64,000 nt of DNA from assembly GCA_947650365.1 (NCBI GenBank), contig CANTAL010000193.1, positions 124,001 to 188,000 of the forward strand. Reading direction: 5' to 3'. The stretch comes from Chamaelirium japonicum (lineage: Eukaryota > Streptophyta > Magnoliopsida > Liliales > Melanthiaceae). How positions within the stretch are numbered: position 1 is the stretch's first letter; every line of letters begins with the position of its first letter. Under the pieces are notes generated by a model. The model was given only the letters and a program-made list of their open reading frames with translations, ran no database searches and had not been told where the DNA came from. Shown here in pieces: positions 20,019 through 27,439 of the stretch. The position numbers and the translations under genes are program-made.

Positions 20019-21359
20019 CTAAGGTTGGAGACGACGCGATGCAGTGAGTAAGGCTAGGATGACCTTCTCAGTTTTTGAATAGCGGGTTTCAGCCGGAAGA
20101 AGAGTGTGGCTGATATAATAGACTGGATGCTCGACGCCTTCTCTTCTGCTAACTAGAACCGCACTGATTGCTTGATCGGTCACAGCGAGATAAAGCCACA
20201 AATCTTCTTTTGGAAGTGGAGCAGTCAGGATAGGAGCTTGCACCAGATATTTCTTGATGCCTTGAAAAGCTTCTTCGCAAACAGGACTCCATCCCGATGT
20301 ATCTGTCTTTCGCAGTTTGTCGAAAAGAGGCTTACACTTGTCGGAGGACTTTGAGATGAATCTATTGAGGGCAGCGAGTCTTCCAGTGAGACGCTGTACT
20401 TCCTTCCGATTGGTAGGCGATGGTATGTCGAGGATGGCTCGAATTTGATCGGGATTGGCTTCAATGCCCCTCCTGGTCACAAGATGACCCAGGAATTTGC
20501 CCGATTGAACTCTAAAGGCACACTTGGCCGGATTGAGCTTCATGCGATACTTTCGAAGGACTTGAAAGGTTTCTACCAGATCGGATAGATATTTTCCTCG
20601 AGTGGAACTCTTGGTGAGGAGATCATCGACGTAGACTTCGACGTTGCGACCGATCTGATCTTCGAACATCTTTGTGACTAACCTTTGATAGGTTGATCCA
20701 GCATTTTTGAGGCCGAATGGTATTACATTGTAGCAGTAGAGACCTCGACTAGTCACAAAATATGTCTTCTCTTGATCATCCGGATGAAGTGGAATTTGAT
20801 TGTATCCAGAGTACCCATCCATGAAAGACAATAGCTCGTGGCCAGCAGTGGCATCGACGAGTCTATCAATCCTTGGCATGGGGAATGGGTCTTTGGGACA
20901 CGCTTTGTTGAGATTGGTGAAGTCGATGCAGACTCTGACCTTCCCATTCTTCTTAGGAACAACTACTATGTTAGAGATCCAAGTAGGATACTCTACTACA
21001 TGGATGAAGCCTACTGCGAGTAGCTTGGTGATCTCTTCTTGAACGGCAATTTGTAGCTCTAGTCGGATGGTGCGTGGCTTTTGCTTGACAGGCTTCACCT
21101 CTTCCTTGATCGCGAGCCGGTGACAGGCGTCATCTGGATTGATCCCAGGCATGTCTTCGAAACACCAGGCGAAGACATCGATATTGGACTGAAGGAAGGA
21201 TACCATGTCTTGCGCTTCTGCGTCGCTAAGACCAGTACCAATGAAAGTTTGTTGATGGAGATCTCCGCTGCTGATATTGATAGGGATGATTTCTTCAATT
21301 GAAGGTGAGGCTTCCCATTCGATTGGTGGGGGTTCGGTCAGCGGAATCTCCTTTGATTG
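20019..21359 (-). CDS. Reverse transcriptase and degenerate gypsy RNase H
   Basis: Open from just after the TAG at 21360 to the TAG at 20019; the first Met is at 21206 (395 residues from there). From that Met, RT spans about 35-240 with LLSFMDGYSGYNQIPL (D130), FGLKNAGSTYQR and the active-site YVDD at 192-195. The thumb/connection follows. The gypsy RNase H starts at about 335 with VTDQAISAVL (D344) and YSKTE (E380). The TAG falls inside this RNase H; the reading after it (FVSHQITVISEHPLKDI) has Ser-Glu where family members have an Asp, so this RNase H is probably inactive, as is usual in the Tat group. It copies the RNA genome into DNA within the particle. Confidence 0.93.
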   Translation of the reverse strand, partial: QSKEIPLTEPPPIEWEASPSIEEIIPINISSGDLHQQTFIGTGLSDAEAQDMVSFLQSNIDVFAWCFEDMPGINPDDACHRLAIKEEVKPVKQKPRTIRLELQIAVQEEITKLLAVGFIHVVEYPTWISNIVVVPKKNGKVRVCIDFTNLNKACPKDPFPMPRIDRLVDATAGHELLSFMDGYSGYNQIPLHPDDQEKTYFVTSRGLYCYNVIPFGLKNAGSTYQRLVTKMFEDQIGRNVEVYVDDLLTKSSTRGKYLSDLVETFQVLRKYRMKLNPAKCAFRVQSGKFLGHLVTRRGIEANPDQIRAILDIPSPTNRKEVQRLTGRLAALNRFISKSSDKCKPLFDKLRKTDTSGWSPVCEEAFQGIKKYLVQAPILTAPLPKEDLWLYLAVTDQAISAVLVSRREGVEHPVYYISHTLLPAETRYSKTEKVILALLTASRRLQP

Positions 21360-22844
21360 CTATTTGGAAGAGGGACCAGCTTTATCTCGTGGCCGCTTTG
21401 GAGGAGCAATATTGATCTTTCGATCTGTTTTAGCCGCAGCAGCCTCACAAGACCTCCCAGCTTGTTGATCGCCTTGAATGCAGACGATGCCTTCTCCCGT
21501 TGCAAACTTGAGTAGTTGGTGATAAGAGGAGGAGATGGCATTGATCTGGTGGAGGAATGGGCGCCCGAGAATGGCATTGTAGCTGGACACTCCTTCGACA
21601 ATTGCAAACCTCACCGAGACTCGAGTCTCTCGGCTGAGGTCGAGAGTGAATCTCGATTCGCCCACCGTGATGCTTTGTTCGCCGTTGAAGCCAGTGATCA
21701 CAGTCGGGACGACGTCGAGGCTAGAGTATTTATGTCCCAGACGTTTGAAACAATCTGAGAACATAATATCGATGGAGCTCCCGGTGTCGATGAGGATTCG
21801 ATTGATGGTGCTTCCGTCAATGAGGAGTTTCAAGACCAGGGGGTCTCGGTGTGGAGTATGAACTCCTTGGAGGTCGGAGTCGTTGAAAACAATGGACGGC
21901 CAAGCCAAACCTTCGATAGGCTTCTCGATCCAGGTATCCTCCTTGTTCGCAGCAGAACGAACGTGGAAGATGCGTTGAACTTGCTGATCCACTTCCTTCC
22001 CGATCAAATTTTGATTGTGCAATGTTCCATGAATACCAAAGACATTGGCATTCACAGAGATAGGTTGCCGGTTGGAGGAGATTTGATGTACCCAACACAC
22101 TTCTTTCCCCTTTGCAGAGGCTCGACGCTGATCTTTTCCGCCTTTGACAAACTCTTGAAGATGGCCTTCTCGCAATAAGTCTTCAAGATGGAACTTCAGT
22201 CGATAGCACCGGTCGGTGGAGTGGCCATGGCTTCGATGGAATTCGCAGTAGACTGTTTTGTCTGCTGTGAATTTGGAGTTTGGCTGAAGAGGATTGGGCC
22301 TTCGAAGGTACTCATCGTGTTGAATGCGGTCGAGTATCTGCTCGACTGGTAAATTCCACTCAGTGAAAGTGGTCTTCGTTGGAGATCGACGTCCGTCATT
22401 CTTTGATCGCTTATTGGCTGGAGGGGCTGCTGCCTCAGCATTGTGGGCTTTGGCAGCATACTTGGGAGCTTCTCTCTCTACTGGTCTTCGCTTCGTTTCT
22501 CGCCCTTTTCGAGCGACTTGATCATCTTCAACTTCGATCTCTCTCTGAATTCGATCGAACATAGCTCCCAGAGAAGGAGGGGGATTGCGGATGAAGTCGT
22601 TGTAGATGTGTAGATCGAAGCAGAGGGCGTTCTGGAAAGCCAACATGATGGCTTCATCATCCAGATGTTTTCCAGAGAAGGCAGCATGCTCGTTGCGAAA
22701 TCTCCTCATGAAGCTGCGGAGAGTCTCGTCGGCACCCATCCTTAGTCGATAGAGAGAGTCGAGCTTCTTCTCTGGCTTCAGATTGAGCTGGTAATGCTGC
22801 ACAAAAAGGTTTGCCAAAATACTGAACTGGGTGATGGACCCAGC
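21360..22844 (-). CDS. Gag C-terminal half, zinc knuckle and aspartic protease
   Basis: Open between the TGA at 22845 and the TAG at 21360. The codon at 22815-22817 is TTG, so it has no ATG of its own and is a continuation of Gag. Counting from 22817: the end of the retrotransposon Gag domain (LYRLRMGADETLRSFMRRFR, residues 22-41), a basic linker, then a knuckle with C191, H194, H199 and C204. The protease follows, with ILIDTGSSIDIMF (catalytic D344 in DTGSS) and the flap-end motif AILGRPFL (415-422). The protease would cut the polyprotein. It ends AGPSSK directly before the readthrough-like TAG. Confidence 0.9.
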   Translation of the reverse strand, partial: AGSITQFSILANLFVQHYQLNLKPEKKLDSLYRLRMGADETLRSFMRRFRNEHAAFSGKHLDDEAIMLAFQNALCFDLHIYNDFIRNPPPSLGAMFDRIQREIEVEDDQVARKGRETKRRPVEREAPKYAAKAHNAEAAAPPANKRSKNDGRRSPTKTTFTEWNLPVEQILDRIQHDEYLRRPNPLQPNSKFTADKTVYCEFHRSHGHSTDRCYRLKFHLEDLLREGHLQEFVKGGKDQRRASAKGKEVCWVHQISSNRQPISVNANVFGIHGTLHNQNLIGKEVDQQVQRIFHVRSAANKEDTWIEKPIEGLAWPSIVFNDSDLQGVHTPHRDPLVLKLLIDGSTINRILIDTGSSIDIMFSDCFKRLGHKYSSLDVVPTVITGFNGEQSITVGESRFTLDLSRETRVSVRFAIVEGVSSYNAILGRPFLHQINAISSSYHQLLKFATGEGIVCIQGDQQAGRSCEAAAAKTDRKINIAPPKRPRDKAGPSSK

Positions 22845-23726
22845 TCAGAGATTGTGATACCAGTCGAGTGACGGCTCATCGAGACTTCCTGCGAAGGTGC
22901 GGCAGAGCACGTTGTTTTCTTCTTCGTGTGGCGTTAGAGCTTGCTTGAATGCGAGGATATGGAGAGTAGGATCTCCTCTGATGCAATTAAATTTGGGGAG
23001 AGTGGGAGTTCTGCATCCCCTTGGAAATGTTGATTCGAATAGACTCCGGTGGAGAGGCCCGGCAGAGGAGTACCCATCTTTACGACCATGTCCTCGGACT
23101 GGATATAGATCAAGAGGCAGAATTGAGAGGTCTGGTTCAGGCCTCTGAATATCAGCAGGCTGGAGTCGATGGCGAAGGTCCGATCCGAGTCCACGTTGGA
23201 GTGGAATGGAAGGGGAGACTCTACTCTTTGAAGGAGCGCCTTTCATTTGGTGATTCCTTGGTATGTTGAGCTTTGAAGGTGCCCTCTTGTCGCAGTTGCG
23301 GCCAGAAGATGATTGGGAGGACTCGTCGTCGAGGCGGTCCCAAACACTTTGCTTCCTGGGGGCAGCAGAGGGAGTTGGGTCGCGTCGAATCCTCTCGAGG
23401 GCAGCAGTGCCCATTGACCTCCGTTGCTCGGAGTGGATTGAATGTCGAGAAAGATCGACCCTCTCACTTGCAGAGGGGATAGGTAGAGCGATCCCAGCCT
23501 CGGAAGCTGCTTTCTTAAGAGCATCCCTCTCAGCAGTGAGGGTGGCGTTTTGCTTCGCCAATTGGAGCAGTTGGAAGTCGACCGCAGAGATCTGGTAGGT
23601 CGATGGAAGGTCATCAGCAGGAGCGGGGGCCGTTTGCCCAATCGACTGTCGTGCGGGATGGGCGATAGGTCGATCGACAGATCTCCCATTCCCTGAGCGA
23701 ACCCCCATCTCAGGAACAGCTAGGGG
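22845..23726 (-). CDS. gag: Gag N-terminal half
   Basis: Open between TAG 23727 and TGA 22845, with an ATG at 23706-23708 giving 287 residues. It holds a Leu/Ala-rich helix (DFQLLQLAKQNATLTAERDA, about 44-63), a Ser/Arg-rich linker and the start of the retrotransposon Gag domain (FKQAL...FAGSLDEPSLDWYHNL). The same frame is open upstream of the TAG to a better candidate start at 23828, so this ATG may be only an internal Met. Gag forms the particle and packages RNA. Confidence 0.82.
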   Translation of the reverse strand, partial: PLAVPEMGVRSGNGRSVDRPIAHPARQSIGQTAPAPADDLPSTYQISAVDFQLLQLAKQNATLTAERDALKKAASEAGIALPIPSASERVDLSRHSIHSEQRRSMGTAALERIRRDPTPSAAPRKQSVWDRLDDESSQSSSGRNCDKRAPSKLNIPRNHQMKGAPSKSRVSPSIPLQRGLGSDLRHRLQPADIQRPEPDLSILPLDLYPVRGHGRKDGYSSAGPLHRSLFESTFPRGCRTPTLPKFNCIRGDPTLHILAFKQALTPHEEENNVLCRTFAGSLDEPSLDWYHNL

Positions 23727-23828
23727 CTATCCGAAGTTGAGCCTTTGACTCATTGATCGAGTCTCAGGACGAGCTTGTTGTTGAGTGTTACTTCCTTCTG
23801 GTTGACCCTGGTGTTTAGTTTTCGCCAT
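23727..23828 (-). CDS. Short upstream Gag segment (probable true Gag start)
   Basis: 33 codons from ATG 23826-23828 to TAG 23727-23729, beginning MAKTKHQGQPEG, Gln/Arg/Lys-rich. It is in frame with the main Gag segment, and only eight codons separate the TAG from its ATG. Either this is the natural Gag N-terminus cut by a nonsense mutation or it is a small upstream frame. I favour the first. Confidence 0.6.
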   Translation of the reverse strand: MAKTKHQGQPEGSNTQQQARPETRSMSQRLNFG

Positions 23829-23973
23829 TTCAGAGAGCGAAGGGTGCAACGAGAGTGCCAACGTCCGATCAGTTGTCTGATCAACCGAGGGAGCGAGGAA
23901 GTTTGGCTATCAAAGATCGGTTGTAGATTCAGCTGATCTAGTAGTAGCGGAGAGAGCTTGACTTTTCGCTCGG
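23829..23973 (-). other. 5' untranslated leader of the element
   Basis: About 145 bp between the primer-binding site and the probable Gag ATG. No packaging signal could be assigned from sequence alone. Confidence 0.6.
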
Positions 23974-23991
23974 ATCCTACAGACGGCGCCA
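23974..23991 (-). promoter_or_regulatory. Primer-binding site
   Basis: On the element strand the 5' LTR ends CCCCCACA, then GTT, then TGGCGCCGTCTGTAGGAT. The first nine bases complement the 3' end ACGGCGCCA found on plant tRNA-Asp. The rest matches that tRNA poorly, so the primer is not certain. Confidence 0.75.
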
Positions 23992-24402
23992 AACTGTGGG
24001 GGAAAATCTTCGTGCCGACCCGAAGACCTCGCCTCACCAGTCAATTGAGGTTTCGAGTTAAAGAGATCGTTGTTCGATTTGTTGATTGAAATAGCTGCTT
24101 TTGATATGCAAACAGAGAGGGAGATACAATCAGAGAGTTGACACAATAGATGTGATCTCGGAGTTCAGCCGAAGCCTACGTCTCCGCGCTATAGGGAGCA
24201 ACCCGAATTCACTAACACTTATATCGAAATGATCTCGACAGGCCGAGTATCACTGTAAACACTCTGATCTCTTCAGAGGAGAGAAGAAGATCAAAGAGGT
24301 GGAAGATGGAAAGCTGAGAGATTCCAGAGCTCTGGGTTCTGAAAATCAGATCTCAGAATAGAAATCAAAAATTTCGGATCCTATTACATTCGAAGGCTCT
24401 GC

Positions 24403-24410
24403 TATTTATA
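24403..24410 (-). promoter_or_regulatory. TATA box of the element promoter (5' LTR)
   Basis: TATTTATA on the plus strand is TATAAATA on the element strand, preceded by the GC-rich repeats and about 415 bp before the end of the LTR. Confidence 0.75.
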
Positions 24411-24451
24411 GAATTCTCTGGTGGTAAATGGCGGTTTCTGCTGCAGCATCG

Positions 24452-24763
24452 GGGGATCCTCCAGGTAAGGCTGGTGGGCTCCGCTGCTGTCTTAGGGGGC
24501 CCACCAGGCAGGGCCGGTGGGTCTCGTTGTGGTACTCGGGGGCCCGTTGTCTTCGGGGGCCCACCAGGCAGGGCCGGTGGGTCCCGCTGTAGTCTCCGGG
24601 GGCCCACCAGGCAGGGCCGGTGGGTCCCGCTGTTGTCTTCGGGGGCCAACCAGGCAGGTCCGGCGGGTCTCGCTGTAGTCTCCGGGGGCCCACCAGGTAG
24701 GGCCGGTGGGTCCCGCTGTTGTCTTCGGGGGTTCTCCAGGCAGGGCCGGTGGGTCCCGCTGCT
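24452..24763 (-). repeat. 43-bp GC-rich tandem repeats in U3 of the right LTR
   Basis: GGGGG starts at 24495, 24538, 24555, 24598, 24641, 24684 and 24727, mirroring the left LTR. It lies upstream of the TATA box, so it may act as an enhancer. One copy here reads GGGCCAACC where the left LTR keeps GGGCCCACC. Confidence 0.92.
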
Positions 24764-24794
24764 TGCAGATTTCTTACCAAAATTTGCACCCACA

Positions 24795-24799
24795 TGATC
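24795..24799. repeat. Target-site duplication, right copy (TGATC)
   Basis: Directly follows CACCCACA of the right LTR and matches 11645-11649. The satellite resumes as CATTCTAATTCATTCG. Confidence 0.95.
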
Positions 24800-25206
24800 C
24801 ATTCTAATTCATTCGTCCGATCCATTCTAATTCATTCGCATGAATGTATCCATTCTAATTCATTCGTACGATCCATTCTAATTCATTCGTACGATCCATT
24901 CTAATTCATTCATAAGATCCATTCTAATTCATTCGTACGATCCATTCTAATTCATTCGTACGATCCATTCTAATTCATTCGTAAGATCCATTCTAATTCA
25001 TTCGTACGATCCATTCTAATTCATTCGTACGATCCATTCTAATTCATTCGCACGAATGTATCCATTCTAGTTCATTCGTACGATCCATTCTAATTCATTC
25101 GTACGATCCATTCTAATTCATTCGCACGATCCATTCTAATTCATTCGTACGATAAATTCTAATTCATTCGCACGAATGTATCCATTCTAATTCATTCGTA
25201 TGATCC
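24800..25206 (-). repeat. Satellite block, minus orientation
   Basis: Continuation of the block 10326-11649 beyond the retrotransposon. It ends where GATCCA meets GAATTAGAATGG at 25207. Confidence 0.93.
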
Positions 25207-26199
25207 AGAATTAGAATGGATCGTACGAATGAATTAGAATGGACCGTACGAATGAATTAGAATGGATCGTACGAAGGAATTAGAATGGATCGTATGAATG
25301 AATTAGAATGGATATATTCGTGCAAATGAATTAGAATGGATCGTATGAATGTATTAGAATGGATCGTATGAGTGAATTAGAATGGATCGTACGAATGAAT
25401 TAGAATGGATCGTATGAATGAATTAGAATGGATCATACGAATGAATTAGAATGGATCGTGAGAATGAATAAGAATGGATCGTACGAATGAATTAGAATGG
25501 ATCGTACGAATGAACTAGAATGGATACATTCGTGCGAATGAATTAGAATGGATCGTACGAATGAATTAGAATGGATCGTACGAATGAATTAGAATGGATC
25601 TTACGAATGAATTAGAATGGATCGTACGAATGAATTAGAATGGATACATTCGTGCGAATGAATTAGAATGGATACATTCGTGCGAAAGAATTATAATAGA
25701 TCGTATGAATGAATTAGAATGGATCCTATGAATGAATTAGAATGGATCGTGCGAATGAATTAGAATGGATCGTGCTAATGAATTAGAATTGATCGAACGA
25801 ATGAATTAGCATGGATCGTGCTAATGAATTAGAATGGAACGTACGAATGAATTAGAATGGATCGTGTGAAAGAATTAGAATGGATTGTATGAATGAATTA
25901 GAATGGATCGTACGAAGGAATTAGAATGGATCGTGCGAATAAATTAGAATGGATCGTACGAATGAATTAGAATGGATACATTCGTGCGAATGAATTAGAA
26001 TGGATCGAACGAATGAATTAGAATGGATCATAGGAATGAATTAGAATGGATCAAATGAATGAATTAGAATGGATCGTACGAATGAATTAGAATACATCGT
26101 ACGAAAGAATTAGAATGGATCGTGCGAATGAAATAGAATAGATCGTATGAATGAATTAGAATGGATTGTACGAATGGATTGGAATGGATCATACGAATG
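25207..26199 (+). repeat. Satellite block, plus orientation
   Basis: Holds the ordered variant series GCGAAAG, AGATCG, CCTATG, GTGCTAATG, TTGATCGAACG, AGCATGG at about 25680-25825. Confidence 0.92.
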
Positions 26200-27439
26200 C
26201 ATTCTAATTCCTTCGTACGATCCATTCTAATTCCTTCGTACGATCCATTCTATTTCATTCGTATGATCCATTCTAATTCCTTCGTACGATCCATTCTAAT
26301 TCCTTCGTATCCATTCTAATTCACTCATACGATCCATTCTAATCCATTCGTACGATCCATTCTAATTCATTCGCATGAATGTAACCATTCTAATTCATTC
26401 ATTTGATCCATTATAATTCATTCGTACGATCCATTCTAATTCATTCGTATGATCCATTGTAATTCATTCATACAATCCATTTAGATTCATTCGCATAAAT
26501 GTATCCATTAGAATGGATCGTACGTACGATCCATTCTAATTCATTCGTACGATCCATTCTAATTCATTCGCACGAATGTATCCATTCTAGTTCATTCGTA
26601 CGATCCATTCTAATTCATTCGTACGATCCATTCTAATTCATTTGCACGATCCATTCTAATTCATTCGTACGATCCATTCTAATTCATTCGCACGAATATA
26701 TCCATTCTAATTCATTCGTACATACGATCCATTCTAATTCATTCGCACGAATGTATCCATTCTAATTCATTTGTATAATCCATTCTATTTCATTCGTACG
26801 ATCCATTCTTACTCATTCGTATGATCCATTCTAATTCATTCGCACGAATGTATCCATTCTAATTCATTCGTACGATCCATTCTAATTCATTCGCGCGATC
26901 CATTCTAATTCATTCATACGATCCATTCTATTTCATTCATACAATCCATTCTAATTCTTTCACACGATCCATTCTAATTCATTCGTAGGATCCATTCTAA
27001 TTCATTCGTACAATCTATTTTATTTCATTCGTACGATCCATTCTTACTCATTCGTATGATCCATTCTAATTCATTCGGACGAATGTATCCATTCTAATTT
27101 ATTCGTACGATCTATTCTAATTCATTCGTACGATCCATTCTAATTCTTTCGTACGATCCATTCGAATTCATTCGTCCGATCCATTCTAATTCATTCGCAC
27201 GAATGTATCCATTCTAATTCATTCGTACAGTCCATTCTAATTCATTCGCACAATCCATTCTATTTCATTCGTACGATCCATTCTTACTCATTCGTATGAT
27301 CCATTCTAATTCATTCGGACGAATGTATCCATTCTAATTTATTCGTACGATCCATTCTAATTCATTCGTACGATCGATTCAAATTCATTCATACAATCCA
27401 TTCTAATTCTTTCATACAATCCATTCTAATTCTTTCATG
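26200..27439 (-). repeat. Satellite block, minus orientation, with a tiny flip
   Basis: Minus sense apart from about 14 bp near 26510-26523 (TTAGAATGGATCGTACGTACG). A truncated unit lies near 26306. Confidence 0.9.

Larger units (their letters stand above)
17949..23828 (-). pseudogene. gag-pol: gag-pol polyprotein of the retroelement, one frame with five in-frame stops
   Basis: Read on the minus strand from an ATG at 23826-23828 to TGA 17949-17951: 1960 codons including the stop, all in a single frame. Order: Gag with a CX2HX4HX4C knuckle, aspartic protease, reverse transcriptase, degenerate gypsy RNase H, archaeal-like RNase H, integrase. In-frame stops: TAG 23727-23729, TGA 22845-22847, TAG 21360-21362, TAG 20019-20021, TAG 18426-18428. 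The absence of indels over 5.9 kb together with about 3% LTR divergence suggests decay mainly by point mutation. The stop at 21360 is special because TAG CAA TCA matches the plant-virus readthrough context and it lies at the protease-RT boundary. The protein set would make virus-like particles and reverse-transcribe and integrate the element. It is described here in its broken state. Confidence 0.92.
11650..24794 (-). mobile_element. Full-length Ty3/gypsy LTR retrotransposon, Tat-like
   Basis: A 13145-bp element inserted in the satellite, read on the minus strand. It has two 800-bp LTRs with TG...CA ends, a 5-bp target duplication, a primer-binding site next to the right LTR and a purine tract next to the left LTR. 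The coding order is Gag, protease, reverse transcriptase, RNase H, second RNase H, integrase. The order RT before INT makes it Ty3/gypsy. The archaeal-like second RNase H with a degenerate first one, no chromodomain after the integrase, and a long 3' region with tandem repeats and an antisense gene point to the Tat group. About 22 of 800 LTR positions differ, so the insertion is fairly young. Gag-pol holds five in-frame stops but no frameshift, so it is probably non-autonomous now. Confidence 0.96.
23995..24794 (-). repeat. 5' LTR (right)
   Basis: 800 bp, the partner of 11650-12449. On the element strand: U3 with the 43-bp GC repeats (24794 down to about 24450), a TATA box at 24403-24410, probable transcription start near 24375, then R and U5 to 23995. 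It drives transcription leftward through gag-pol. Confidence 0.96.

Noticed and set aside
23243..24146. Other minus- and plus-strand frames over Gag and the leader (for example 23750-24037)
   Set aside because: They overlap the LTR, primer site or Gag in the wrong frame; the in-frame Gag reading explains the region.
11650..24794. Envelope-like gene in the 3' region
   Set aside because: No sense-strand frame there has a signal peptide or membrane segment. The only coherent protein is on the opposite strand and looks soluble with a coiled coil.
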